From NCBI GenBank assembly GCA_004134995.1, contig REGP01000006.1, positions 186,001 through 250,000 on the forward strand: a DNA stretch of 64,000 nucleotides, given 5' to 3'. Position 1 is the first letter of the stretch. Each line of letters begins with the position of its first letter. Both the position numbers and the translations under genes were made by a program. Origin of the DNA: Oxalobacteraceae bacterium CAVE-383. Lineage in GTDB: Bacteria; Pseudomonadota; Gammaproteobacteria; Burkholderiales; Burkholderiaceae_D. The notes beneath the pieces are model-generated. The model saw only the letters and a program-made list of their open reading frames with translations. It was not told where the DNA came from and did no database searches. Positions 8,888 through 16,485 of the stretch are shown in pieces.

Positions 8888-9958
8888 ATGCCTATTTCCA
8901 TCACCCTTCCCGCGATCGCCGCGACGCACGATGCCGCACTGGCCGCGGCGCTGGCCCGCGCCATCGTCAACAAGACCAAGCCGCCGGGCAGCCTCGGCAT
9001 GCTGGAAACGGTCGCGGCCCGGATCGGCCTGATTCAGGGCACCGTGGCGCCGCAACTGTCGGCGCCGGAAATCCTGGTATTTGCCGCCGACCACGGCGTG
9101 GTGGCCGAGAACATCTCCGCGTTTCCGCAAAGCGTAACCTGGCAGATGGTGCATAACTTCCTGGGGCAGGGCGCCGCGATCAATGTCTTCGCGCGCCAGA
9201 ACGGCTGCGCGCTGAAAGTCATCGATGCCGGCGTCAACCACGATTTCGGCGCGCTGCCCGGCTTGCTGGATCGCAAGGTCGGTTTCGGCACCGCCAATTT
9301 CGCGCGGCAGCCGGCGATGAGCGCCGAACAATGCCGGCTGGCGCTGGAACATGGTTTCGCCTTGGCGGCGCAAGTCGAAGGCAATGTGATCGGTTTCGGC
9401 GAAATGGGCATCGGCAATACCACTTCCGCGGCCGCGCTGATGCATGCGCTGACCGGTATCGCCGCGGCCGATTGCGTCGGCGCCGGCACCGGGTTGGATG
9501 CCGCCGGCGTGGCGCACAAGGGCCGGGTGATCGCGGCGGCGGCGCAATTGCACGGCGTCGATCCGGCCGATCCGCTGGAGGCGCTGCGCACTTTAGGCGG
9601 TTTCGAGATCGCCATGATGGCCGGCGCCATGCTGCAGGGCGCCGCCATGCGCAAGGTATTGCTGATCGACGGCTTCATCGTCAGCAGCGCCTTGCTGGTC
9701 GCGGCGCGGCTGCGCCCGGCGATCCTGGATTACTGTATTTTTTCGCATTGCTCGGACGAGCATGGCCATCGCCGCCTGTTGCAGGAATTCGACGCGCGGC
9801 CCTTGCTGCAACTCGATCTGCGCCTGGGCGAAGGCACCGGCGCGGCGCTGGCCTTGCCGCTGCTGCATGCCGCCGTCAATTTCCTGCGCGACATGGCGAC
9901 TTTCGACGGCGCCGGCGTCAGCGGCAAAAACGGAGCAGCGGATGGCATCGCCGCCTGA
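8888..9958 (+). CDS. cobT: Nicotinate-nucleotide:dimethylbenzimidazole phosphoribosyltransferase
   Basis: Makes alpha-ribazole phosphate for the lower ligand of cobalamin; about 356 residues, the usual CobT length. Visible motifs are NKTKPPGSLGMLE near the N-terminus, VFAADHGVVAE, GFGEMGIGNTTSAAAL and the C-terminal LRLGEGTGAALALPLL containing the catalytic Glu. The ATG at 8888 was chosen because the upstream extension is unlike the family. It is the first gene of cobT-cobS-cobC and overlaps cobS by 17 bases. No B12 riboswitch was seen in front of it. Confidence 0.95.
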   Translation: MPISITLPAIAATHDAALAAALARAIVNKTKPPGSLGMLETVAARIGLIQGTVAPQLSAPEILVFAADHGVVAENISAFPQSVTWQMVHNFLGQGAAINVFARQNGCALKVIDAGVNHDFGALPGLLDRKVGFGTANFARQPAMSAEQCRLALEHGFALAAQVEGNVIGFGEMGIGNTTSAAALMHALTGIAAADCVGAGTGLDAAGVAHKGRVIAAAAQLHGVDPADPLEALRTLGGFEIAMMAGAMLQGAAMRKVLLIDGFIVSSALLVAARLRPAILDYCIFSHCSDEHGHRRLLQEFDARPLLQLDLRLGEGTGAALALPLLHAAVNFLRDMATFDGAGVSGKNGAADGIAA

Positions 9959-10787
9959 TCTGCACGATCTGCCTGATCTGCCTGAAGCCCAGGCGGCCGT
10001 CGGCATGCGCCGCAAGGCTGTGCACGAACTGCGGCTGTTTTTCCTGGCGCTGCAATTCTTCACCCGCTTGCCGATTCCGCGCTGGGTCGGTTTCGATGCC
10101 GCCTGGCAGCGCCATGCAATCCGTTATTTCCCGGCCGCCGGCCTGCTGGTCGGCATCGTCGCCAGCGCGGTATATGCGCTCGCCATGCTGTTCTGGCCGC
10201 CGGTGGTGGCGGTGCTGCTGGCGGTCGGCGCGGGGCTCTGGATTACCGGCGCAATGCATGAAGACGGTTTGGCCGATACCTGCGACGGCCTGGGCGCGGG
10301 CGGCGGCGCGGAACGGATTTTACGGATCATGCGCGATTCGCACACCGGCGTCTTCGGCGTGCTGGGCCTGATCATGGCGCTGGCGCTGAAGTGCGCGGCG
10401 CTGACCGCGCTGCCGCCGCATCATGCCTGCATCGCGCTGGTGCTGGCGCATCCCTTGTCGCGATTGGCCTGTTTTCCGCTGATCCGCAAATTGGACTATC
10501 TGCGGGAGGAAGGCAAAGCCAAGGCGCTGGCCGAACAGATTACCGTGGCGGAGTACCGGATCGGCGCGGCGACGGTGCTGCCGCTGTTATTGCTGATCGC
10601 TGCGGGCGGCTGGCTGCCGCGGGCCGGCCTGTTGTTCGGCTTGCTGCTGATGTTGCTGGGCGTTTGGTGGCTGGCGCGCCTGTTCGTCAAGCGCATCGGC
10701 GGCTATACCGGCGATTGCCTGGGCGCGGTGCAGCAGAGCGCCGAGGTGCTGTTTTATCTTGGCCTCGCTGCGGCCTTGCGCATCTAG
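9942..10787 (+). CDS. cobS: Adenosylcobinamide-GDP ribazoletransferase (cobalamin synthase)
   Basis: Polytopic membrane enzyme of 281 residues that joins adenosylcobinamide-GDP to alpha-ribazole. Typical motifs are FFLALQFFTRLPIPRW, GAMHEDGLADTCDGLG (acidic metal site), RDSHTGVFGVLGL and GGYTGDCLGAVQQSAEV. The start inside the 3' end of cobT is preceded by GGAGCAG, so translation is probably coupled. A short acidic N-terminal extension (DLHDLPDLPEA) precedes the family core. Confidence 0.95.
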   Translation: MASPPDLHDLPDLPEAQAAVGMRRKAVHELRLFFLALQFFTRLPIPRWVGFDAAWQRHAIRYFPAAGLLVGIVASAVYALAMLFWPPVVAVLLAVGAGLWITGAMHEDGLADTCDGLGAGGGAERILRIMRDSHTGVFGVLGLIMALALKCAALTALPPHHACIALVLAHPLSRLACFPLIRKLDYLREEGKAKALAEQITVAEYRIGAATVLPLLLLIAAGGWLPRAGLLFGLLLMLLGVWWLARLFVKRIGGYTGDCLGAVQQSAEVLFYLGLAAALRI

Positions 10788-10822
10788 CATTCAAGCCGCT
10801 CAATCATTCGGTCATTTCAATC

Positions 10823-11395
10823 ATGCATGTTTATCTGATTCGCCATCCATTGCCGCTGGTGGAAGCCGGGGTTTGCTACGGCCATACCGATCTGACGTGC
10901 GCGCCGGAACAGCAGGCCGCGACCCTGCGCGATGCCTTGCCGCTGTTGCCGCCATCGCTGGCCGGCATACCGGTTATTTCCAGTCCATTGCGCCGCTGCG
11001 CCGACCTGGCGCTGGCGCTGCCCGGCGCCGCCGTGACGTTCGACGCGCGCCTGAAGGAAATGCATTTCGGCGCATGGGAAATGCAGCGCTGGGACGCAAT
11101 CGCCCGCGGCGAAATCGACGCCTGGGCCGAAAACCTGCTGCATTACCGTCCCGGCGATGGCGAAAACGTCATGCAATTGACCCGGCGCGTGCACGACTTT
11201 TACCTATCGCTGCTCGAGCGCGACGACCCGCATCTGGTGGTGGTGGCCCACTCGGGCAGCATGCGCGTGCTGGCGGCATGCGCGCCGGATCGCAGCGTTG
11301 AACAGATCGCCGCTCTGGTCAAGGGCACGCCGAGTCCGAAATATGGCGAAGTGGTGGTCTGGCAGCCAAAAAACATCATTGCCAAAAAGCAATGA
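10823..11395 (+). CDS. cobC: Alpha-ribazole phosphatase, histidine phosphatase family
   Basis: Removes the phosphate from alpha-ribazole 5'-phosphate. The 190-residue histidine-phosphatase fold shows VYLIRHPLPLVEAGVCYGHTD, ISSPLRRCADLA, the acid-base Glu in LKEMHFGAWEMQRWD and the second His in VVVAHSGSMR. The catalytic triplet is RHP rather than the commoner RHG. It starts 35 bases after cobS. The 130-bp hairpin repeat begins 16 bases after its stop codon. Confidence 0.88.
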   Translation: MHVYLIRHPLPLVEAGVCYGHTDLTCAPEQQAATLRDALPLLPPSLAGIPVISSPLRRCADLALALPGAAVTFDARLKEMHFGAWEMQRWDAIARGEIDAWAENLLHYRPGDGENVMQLTRRVHDFYLSLLERDDPHLVVVAHSGSMRVLAACAPDRSVEQIAALVKGTPSPKYGEVVVWQPKNIIAKKQ

Positions 11396-11411
11396 AAAAC
11401 ATGCCGCAGGA

Positions 11412-11541
11412 GTCAAGGCGCCGTCAGGCGCGGCGCAATGGGGTGTTGTGCGCAGTGAGGTAAAGGGGGAGGGGGCGCAGCCCCCGGAGGACACGAACGG
11501 AGTACAACGCCCCATTGCGCCGCGCCTGATGGCGACTTGAC
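11412..11541. repeat. 130-bp long-hairpin repeat, copy 1
   Basis: Imperfect palindrome with 38-base arms (11412-11449 and 11504-11541, three mismatches) around a 54-base core. The core carries AGTGAGGTAAAGG, an inner GC hairpin (GGGGG-CGCA-GCCCCC) and GGACACGAACG. The same core and half of the arm recur, inverted, at 61499-61628. It lies between cobC and the cobalamin promoter. It could end the cobC transcript but has no T-run. No transposase lies next to it. Confidence 0.85.
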
Positions 11542-11566
11542 GGCAACCGAACGACCACCCATCGGC

Positions 11567-11595
11567 TTGCAACTTCACAGGCCGCCCCCTATACT
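11567..11595 (+). promoter_or_regulatory. Promoter of the cobalamin operon
   Basis: TTGCAA (11567-11572), 17 bases, then TATACT (11590-11595). This is a good sigma70-type pair with expected transcription start near 11602, directly ahead of the first conserved riboswitch elements. It is the only plausible promoter upstream of the 17-gene run. Confidence 0.7.
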
Positions 11596-11601
11596 GCGCG
11601 G

Positions 11602-11812
11602 GTAGCAAAACTTCAGGTGTTTCAACAACAGTCGTTGTTGAAATTAAACGGGAAGCCGGTGCGTCGCTGTGACGGCAAAGCCGGCGCTGCCCCCGCAACG
11701 GTCATCGAATAAGCTTGTTCGCGAAATGCCACTGTGCAAATGCACGGGAAGGCGCGGCAGGCAAAACGGCGCAGCCGTTTGATTCGTGAGCCCGGATACC
11801 GGCCTGTCGTGT
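11602..11812 (+). promoter_or_regulatory. Cobalamin (AdoCbl) riboswitch aptamer
   Basis: Conserved pieces occur in the right order: a P-arm hairpin TTTCAACAAC/GTTGTTGAAA (11620-11643), AAACGGGAAGCCGGTGCG, GCCGGCGCTGCCCCCGCAAC then GGT (11680-11702), the B12 box GCCACTG (11728-11734), GGGAAGGCG, and the closing GAGCCCGGATACCGGCC (11788-11804). CAGG at 11614 can pair with CCTG at 11803 as the outer stem. The ligand is inferred from the class. Control of the downstream cobalamin operon fits the usual feedback role. Confidence 0.93.
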
Positions 11813-11890
11813 ATTTGGTGAGTTTGCATCGCGGAGGGCGATCCAGGCGGATTGCCTTGCTGCGCACCCGTCTTTTCCCCTCTTGGCAGG

Positions 11891-11921
11891 CTCTGGAACC
11901 CATCCCCAGAGAATTTCTATG
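11891..11921 (+). promoter_or_regulatory. Ribosome-binding-site hairpin, likely riboswitch expression platform
   Basis: CTCTGG (11891-11896) can pair with CCAGAG (11906-11911). The right half contains the AGAG that serves as Shine-Dalgarno 7 bases before the ATG at 11919. Folding would hide the site, suggesting translational control by the upstream aptamer. No T-run terminator was seen between the aptamer and the gene. Confidence 0.5.
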
Positions 11922-12257
11922 AGAACCCACACCCGGCACGTCCTGATGTGCACCGGCCCCCGCTGCACCGAAAACGGTGAACGCTCGCAAGCGATGTTCG
12001 AGCTGATGGGCGCCAAAATCGACGCCCGTCCCGAACTGCGCGTCAAGCGCACCCGCACCCATTGCATGGTGGCCTGCAAGAATCTGGGGCCGATCCTGGT
12101 TGTATATCCCGAAGGCACCTGGTATCGCTGCCTGGACGAGGCGTCCCTGGAGCGCATCGTCAGCGAACATCTGGAACAGGGGCGTGAGGTCGAGGATCTT
12201 GTGTTTCATCGCCTCGGCAGCGGCGACGTGCCTTGCCTCGAAAATCCGGATGCCTGA
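11919..12257 (+). CDS. Thioredoxin-like (2Fe-2S) ferredoxin of the cobalamin operon
   Basis: Small soluble electron carrier of 112 residues. The N-terminal HVLMCTGPRCTENG and the later HCMVACKNLGPILVVYPEG supply the four-Cys pattern of thioredoxin-fold 2Fe-2S ferredoxins. LDEASLERIVSEHLEQG forms the typical terminal helix. Such ferredoxins (CbiW-like) occur in cobalamin operons, perhaps supplying electrons to corrin steps. It is the first gene after the riboswitch and overlaps the cobN start by 8 bases. Confidence 0.87.
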   Translation: MRTHTRHVLMCTGPRCTENGERSQAMFELMGAKIDARPELRVKRTRTHCMVACKNLGPILVVYPEGTWYRCLDEASLERIVSEHLEQGREVEDLVFHRLGSGDVPCLENPDA

Positions 12258-15200
12258 AACCATCATGACCGATACAACGATGCCCGATGCAGGCACCTCC
12301 GATACAAGCGAACCGCATCAAAGCCCGGCCGCGCCCCAATCCGCCGCCATCGCCCTGCTGACCCACGCACCCAACGACCTGACCGTCCTGCAGCATGCGC
12401 GCACGCTGCTGCCCGGCGAGTTCGCGCCGATCGCCGGCGTGAATTTGCAGGCGTTGCAAAACGACGCCGACATGGCCGCGCTGCTGGCCGGCCAATTGCA
12501 GGGCGGCCGCATCGTGGTACTGCGCGTGCTGGGCCGTCTCGGCAGCGTGCCCGGCATCGGCGAACTGCTGCGCGCGGCGCAGCGCGACGGCATGTATCTG
12601 ATCGCCGTCAGCGGCGCCGGCGAACCCGATCCCGAACTGGCCGCAGTGTCGACCGTGCCGGCCGATGTGCTGCAGCAGGTCATGGCCTATTTCCAGGCCG
12701 GCGGCAGCATCAACCTGGCGCAGTTGCTGCGCTACCTGTCGGACCGCCTGCTGCTCAGCGGCTTCGGCTACGATCCGGTGCAGGCGCTGCCGGAGCATGG
12801 CGTCTATCATCCCGATCTGGCGCAGGGCGAAGGCGTGGACGAATGGCTGGCGCGGCGCGATCCCTCGCGTCCTGCCGCCGGCATCGTGTTTTACCGTGCG
12901 CACTGGATCAGCGGCAATACGCGTTTCATCGACGCCCTGATCGACGCGCTGGAACGGCAAGGCATGAATGTGCTGCCGGTATTTACCTCTTCGCTGCGCG
13001 CCGGCACGGGCGACGGCTTGCCGACCGCGCTGGCGTTTTTCCAGGCCGCGCAAGTTGCCGTGCTGATCAATACCACCGCCTTTGCGATGGGCGAAATCAA
13101 TGCCGGCGGCGCCACCCCGGCCGGCTGGTCGGTCGCGGCGCTGGAGCGTCTGAACATACCGGTATTGCAGGCCATGACCAGCGGCATGCAGCTCGATCAT
13201 TGGCGGCAGTCGCCGCGCGGCATGAATCCGCTGGATGCGGCGATGAACGTGGTGCTGCCGGAATTCGACGGGCGCATCATCAGCGTGCCGCTGTCGTTCA
13301 AGGAACCGGTGGCGGCGACCATAGCCGGGACAGCATCGGCGAGCCTGGTCGAATACCGGCCGCTGGCCGATCGCGTGCAGCGCATCGCCGGCCTGGCCGC
13401 CCGTTTCGCCCGCCTCAAATCAACCCCCAACCGCGACAAGCGCGTCGCATTCATCTTCACCAATTCCAACAGCAAGGCTTCCCAGATCGGCAATGCGGTC
13501 GGCCTCGACGCGCCGGCCTCGCTGATGCATATCCTGCGCGCGATGCAGGACGCGGGTTACCGCATCGGCGATCTGCCCGGCAGCGGCACCGCGCTGATCC
13601 ACGAGCTGGTCGACCGTTGTTCATACGATGAAGTCCATTTGAGCGAACAGCAATTGGCGCGCGCCGCCGGCCGCGTGCCGGCCGCGCAATATGCCGAATG
13701 GCTGGCCGACCTGCCGCCCGAAATGCAGGACAAAATGACCGCGCAATGGGGGCCTGCTCCCGGCGCGGCCTATGTGCATGACGGCCATCTGGCGCTGGCC
13801 GGCATCGAACTCGGCAACGCCTTCGTGGCCTTGCAGCCGCCGCGCGGCTACGGCATGGATCCCGATGCGATCTATCACCAGCCCGACCTGCCGCCGACCC
13901 ATCATTACCATGCGCTATACCGCTGGCTGCGCGATACCTGGCGCGCTGACGCCATCGTGCACGTCGGCAAGCACGGCACGCTGGAATGGCTGCCGGGCAA
14001 GGGCGTGGGATTGTCGGTGCAATGCTTCCCGGATGCGCTGCTGGCCGACATGCCGCTGTTCTATCCGTTCATCATCAACGATCCGGGCGAGGGCGCGCAG
14101 GCCAAGCGGCGCGCGCACGCGGTGGTGGTCGACCATCTGACGCCGCCGATGACCACCGCCGATACCTACGGCGCGCTGGCGCAGCTGACGCAACTGGTCG
14201 ACGAGTACTATCAGGTCGAAGTGCTCGACCCAAGCAAGCTGCCGCTGCTGCAACAGCAGATCTGGGAACTGGTGAAACAGACCAATCTCGATACCGATCT
14301 GCAGGCCCGGCTGCTGCATCATGACCATGACCACGATCATGCGCATGGCTACGGCGATCACGATCATCCGCATCCGCACGGGGCGCACGAGGGACACGAC
14401 GAAGCGCTGCCGGCCGAGTTGCGCGCCATGGGCGGCGCCGACGTCGCGCATCTGATCGAGGATCTGGACGGCTATCTGTGCGAACTCGGCGCGGCGCAAA
14501 TCCGCGACGGCCTGCATATCCTCGGCCAGGCGCCCGACAGCACGCAGATGGTCGATATGCTGGTATCGCTGACGCGCCTGCCGAACCAGGATGTGCCGGG
14601 CCTGCAGGAGGAAATTGCGCGCCTGTTCGGACTGAAGATCGACATGCTGCTGGATGAAAAAGGCCGCCGCCTGAACGTGGCCGGCGCGCTGGCGCGGCTG
14701 GCGGGACGGGCTGTGGTCACTCGGGCCGATGCGCTCGAAGCCATCGAAGCGCTTTCGGTGCGATTGTTCGCGGCGCTGCAATCCGATGGATTTTCCGCGG
14801 AACGGATCAATGATGTATTGAAAACCGTATTCAACGGTCTCGATATCGACGGCGCCGGCGTGGCGCAAAGCCGTTTGCAGCCGGCCGCTCCGGTGCGCAA
14901 TGCCGGCGTGAGCGTGCTGGCGCAGGCGCGGCAGCGCGTCCGGATCGCGCCGAAGGCAGGCATTGCCGCATCCACGGCCGTTTCCGCTGCCGCCACTGTT
15001 GCTGCTGCTTCCATCCCTGCCGCATCCGTCGCCGACTTCAGCGCCTTGCGCCGCATACTCCAGTTCGCCTGCGCGCAACTGGTGCCGAATCTCGGCCGAG
15101 CCTCCGATGAAATCGGCAATCTGCTGGCCGGCCTGTCCGGCGGCTATGTGCCGGCCGGCCCCAGCGGCTCGCCCACGCGCGGCATGGCGCATATCCTGCC

Positions 15201-16485
15201 GACCGGCCGCAATTTCTATTCCGTCGATCCGCGCAGCGTGCCGTCGCAATCGGCCTGGCGCGTCGGCCGGCAATTGTCCAACGAAGTGCTGCAACGCCAT
15301 TTGCGCGAAACCGGCGCCTATCCGGAAAGCGTCGCCATCAGCGTCTGGGGCACCAGCGCCATGCGCACCCACGGCGACGACGTCGCGCAGATATTGGCGC
15401 TGCTCGGCGTGCGGCCGGTATGGCGTCCCGAGAACCGGCAACTGATCGGCGTCGAGCCGATTCCGCTGGCGCAACTGCAGCGGCCGCGCATCGACGTCAC
15501 GGTGCGCATCAGCGGCTTCTTCCGCGACGCCTTTCCGCAATTGATCGAACTGGTCGACGACGCGGTCAACGCCGTGCTGCTGCTGGACGAGCCGCCCGAG
15601 CAGAATTTCGTGCGCAAGCATTACCTGGCCGAGCTGCAGGACTGGCTGGGGCAGGGCCTGGCGCAAGAAGATGCCGCCGCGCGCGCCGCTTATCGGATAT
15701 TCGGCGCCAGGCCCGGCAGCTACGGCGCCGGCATCCTGCCGCTGATCCAGGAAAAGAACTGGCAGACCGACGCCGATTTCGCGCAGGCCTATGTCAACTG
15801 GGGCGGTTATGCCTATGGCCGCAAGTTGCAGGGCGGCGACCAGCGCGATGCATTCCGCGTGCGCTTGTCCGGCGTGCAGGTGGCCCTGCATAACCAGGAC
15901 AACCGCGAACACGATATTTTCGATAGCGACGATTACCTGCAATTCCACGGCGGCATGATCGCCACCATCCGCGCTCTGACCGGCCAGCAGCCGCGCCATT
16001 ATTTTGGCGACAGCCACAATCCGGCGCGCGCCCAGGTGCGCGATCTGAAAGAAGAAACGCTGCGGGTGTTCCGTTCCCGGGTGGTCAATCCGAAATGGCT
16101 GGACAGCATCCGGCGGCACGGCTACAAGGGCGGCCTGGAATTGACCGCGACCGTCGATTACCTGTTCGGCTACGACGCCACGGCGCAGGTCATGGACGAC
16201 TGGATGTACCAGCAGGTCGCGCAAACCTATGCCTTCGATCCGAAAATGCAGGAATTCCTGCAGGAAGCCAATCCCTGGGCGCTGAACGCCATAGCGGAAC
16301 GGCTGCTGGAAGCGGCCGGACGCGGCATGTGGGAGGCGCCGGAAGCTGGTACGCTGGAGGGCTTGCGCGAACTGTATCTCCATAGCGAAAGCCTGCTGGA
16401 GGCGCGCGGCGAGGTCGGACGTGGCGCCCAAAGCGTGCAAGCCGGCAAATTTACATCAAACACAACAATGAAAGTCGATTCATGA
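12250..16485 (+). CDS. cobN: Cobaltochelatase large subunit CobN with His-rich insertion
   Basis: Large subunit of ATP-dependent cobaltochelatase, inserting Co2+ into hydrogenobyrinate diamide in the aerobic pathway; about 1411 residues. Signatures include VHVGKHGTLEWLPGKGVGLS, FIINDPGEGAQAKRRAHAVVVDHLTPP and the C-terminal LELTATVDYLFGYDATA. Odd features are a His/Asp-rich insertion at about residues 690-717 (HDHDHDHAHGYGDHDHPHPH) and an Ala-rich linker near residue 900. The start is the ATG at 12250 overlapping the ferredoxin stop; the ATG at 12265 is an alternative. It overlaps the next gene by 4 bases. Confidence 0.93.
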   Translation: MPETIMTDTTMPDAGTSDTSEPHQSPAAPQSAAIALLTHAPNDLTVLQHARTLLPGEFAPIAGVNLQALQNDADMAALLAGQLQGGRIVVLRVLGRLGSVPGIGELLRAAQRDGMYLIAVSGAGEPDPELAAVSTVPADVLQQVMAYFQAGGSINLAQLLRYLSDRLLLSGFGYDPVQALPEHGVYHPDLAQGEGVDEWLARRDPSRPAAGIVFYRAHWISGNTRFIDALIDALERQGMNVLPVFTSSLRAGTGDGLPTALAFFQAAQVAVLINTTAFAMGEINAGGATPAGWSVAALERLNIPVLQAMTSGMQLDHWRQSPRGMNPLDAAMNVVLPEFDGRIISVPLSFKEPVAATIAGTASASLVEYRPLADRVQRIAGLAARFARLKSTPNRDKRVAFIFTNSNSKASQIGNAVGLDAPASLMHILRAMQDAGYRIGDLPGSGTALIHELVDRCSYDEVHLSEQQLARAAGRVPAAQYAEWLADLPPEMQDKMTAQWGPAPGAAYVHDGHLALAGIELGNAFVALQPPRGYGMDPDAIYHQPDLPPTHHYHALYRWLRDTWRADAIVHVGKHGTLEWLPGKGVGLSVQCFPDALLADMPLFYPFIINDPGEGAQAKRRAHAVVVDHLTPPMTTADTYGALAQLTQLVDEYYQVEVLDPSKLPLLQQQIWELVKQTNLDTDLQARLLHHDHDHDHAHGYGDHDHPHPHGAHEGHDEALPAELRAMGGADVAHLIEDLDGYLCELGAAQIRDGLHILGQAPDSTQMVDMLVSLTRLPNQDVPGLQEEIARLFGLKIDMLLDEKGRRLNVAGALARLAGRAVVTRADALEAIEALSVRLFAALQSDGFSAERINDVLKTVFNGLDIDGAGVAQSRLQPAAPVRNAGVSVLAQARQRVRIAPKAGIAASTAVSAAATVAAASIPAASVADFSALRRILQFACAQLVPNLGRASDEIGNLLAGLSGGYVPAGPSGSPTRGMAHILPTGRNFYSVDPRSVPSQSAWRVGRQLSNEVLQRHLRETGAYPESVAISVWGTSAMRTHGDDVAQILALLGVRPVWRPENRQLIGVEPIPLAQLQRPRIDVTVRISGFFRDAFPQLIELVDDAVNAVLLLDEPPEQNFVRKHYLAELQDWLGQGLAQEDAAARAAYRIFGARPGSYGAGILPLIQEKNWQTDADFAQAYVNWGGYAYGRKLQGGDQRDAFRVRLSGVQVALHNQDNREHDIFDSDDYLQFHGGMIATIRALTGQQPRHYFGDSHNPARAQVRDLKEETLRVFRSRVVNPKWLDSIRRHGYKGGLELTATVDYLFGYDATAQVMDDWMYQQVAQTYAFDPKMQEFLQEANPWALNAIAERLLEAAGRGMWEAPEAGTLEGLRELYLHSESLLEARGEVGRGAQSVQAGKFTSNTTMKVDS

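Noticed and set aside
11412-11541. Interpretation of the hairpin repeat as an insertion sequence or as the operon's riboswitch
   Set aside because: There is no transposase and no target-site duplication was evident. The real riboswitch lies downstream after its own promoter. The second copy lies far from any cobalamin gene.
13915-16440. A minus-strand open frame of 841 codons inside cobN
   Set aside because: Antisense shadow of cobN, with no recognisable domain and no ribosome binding site.
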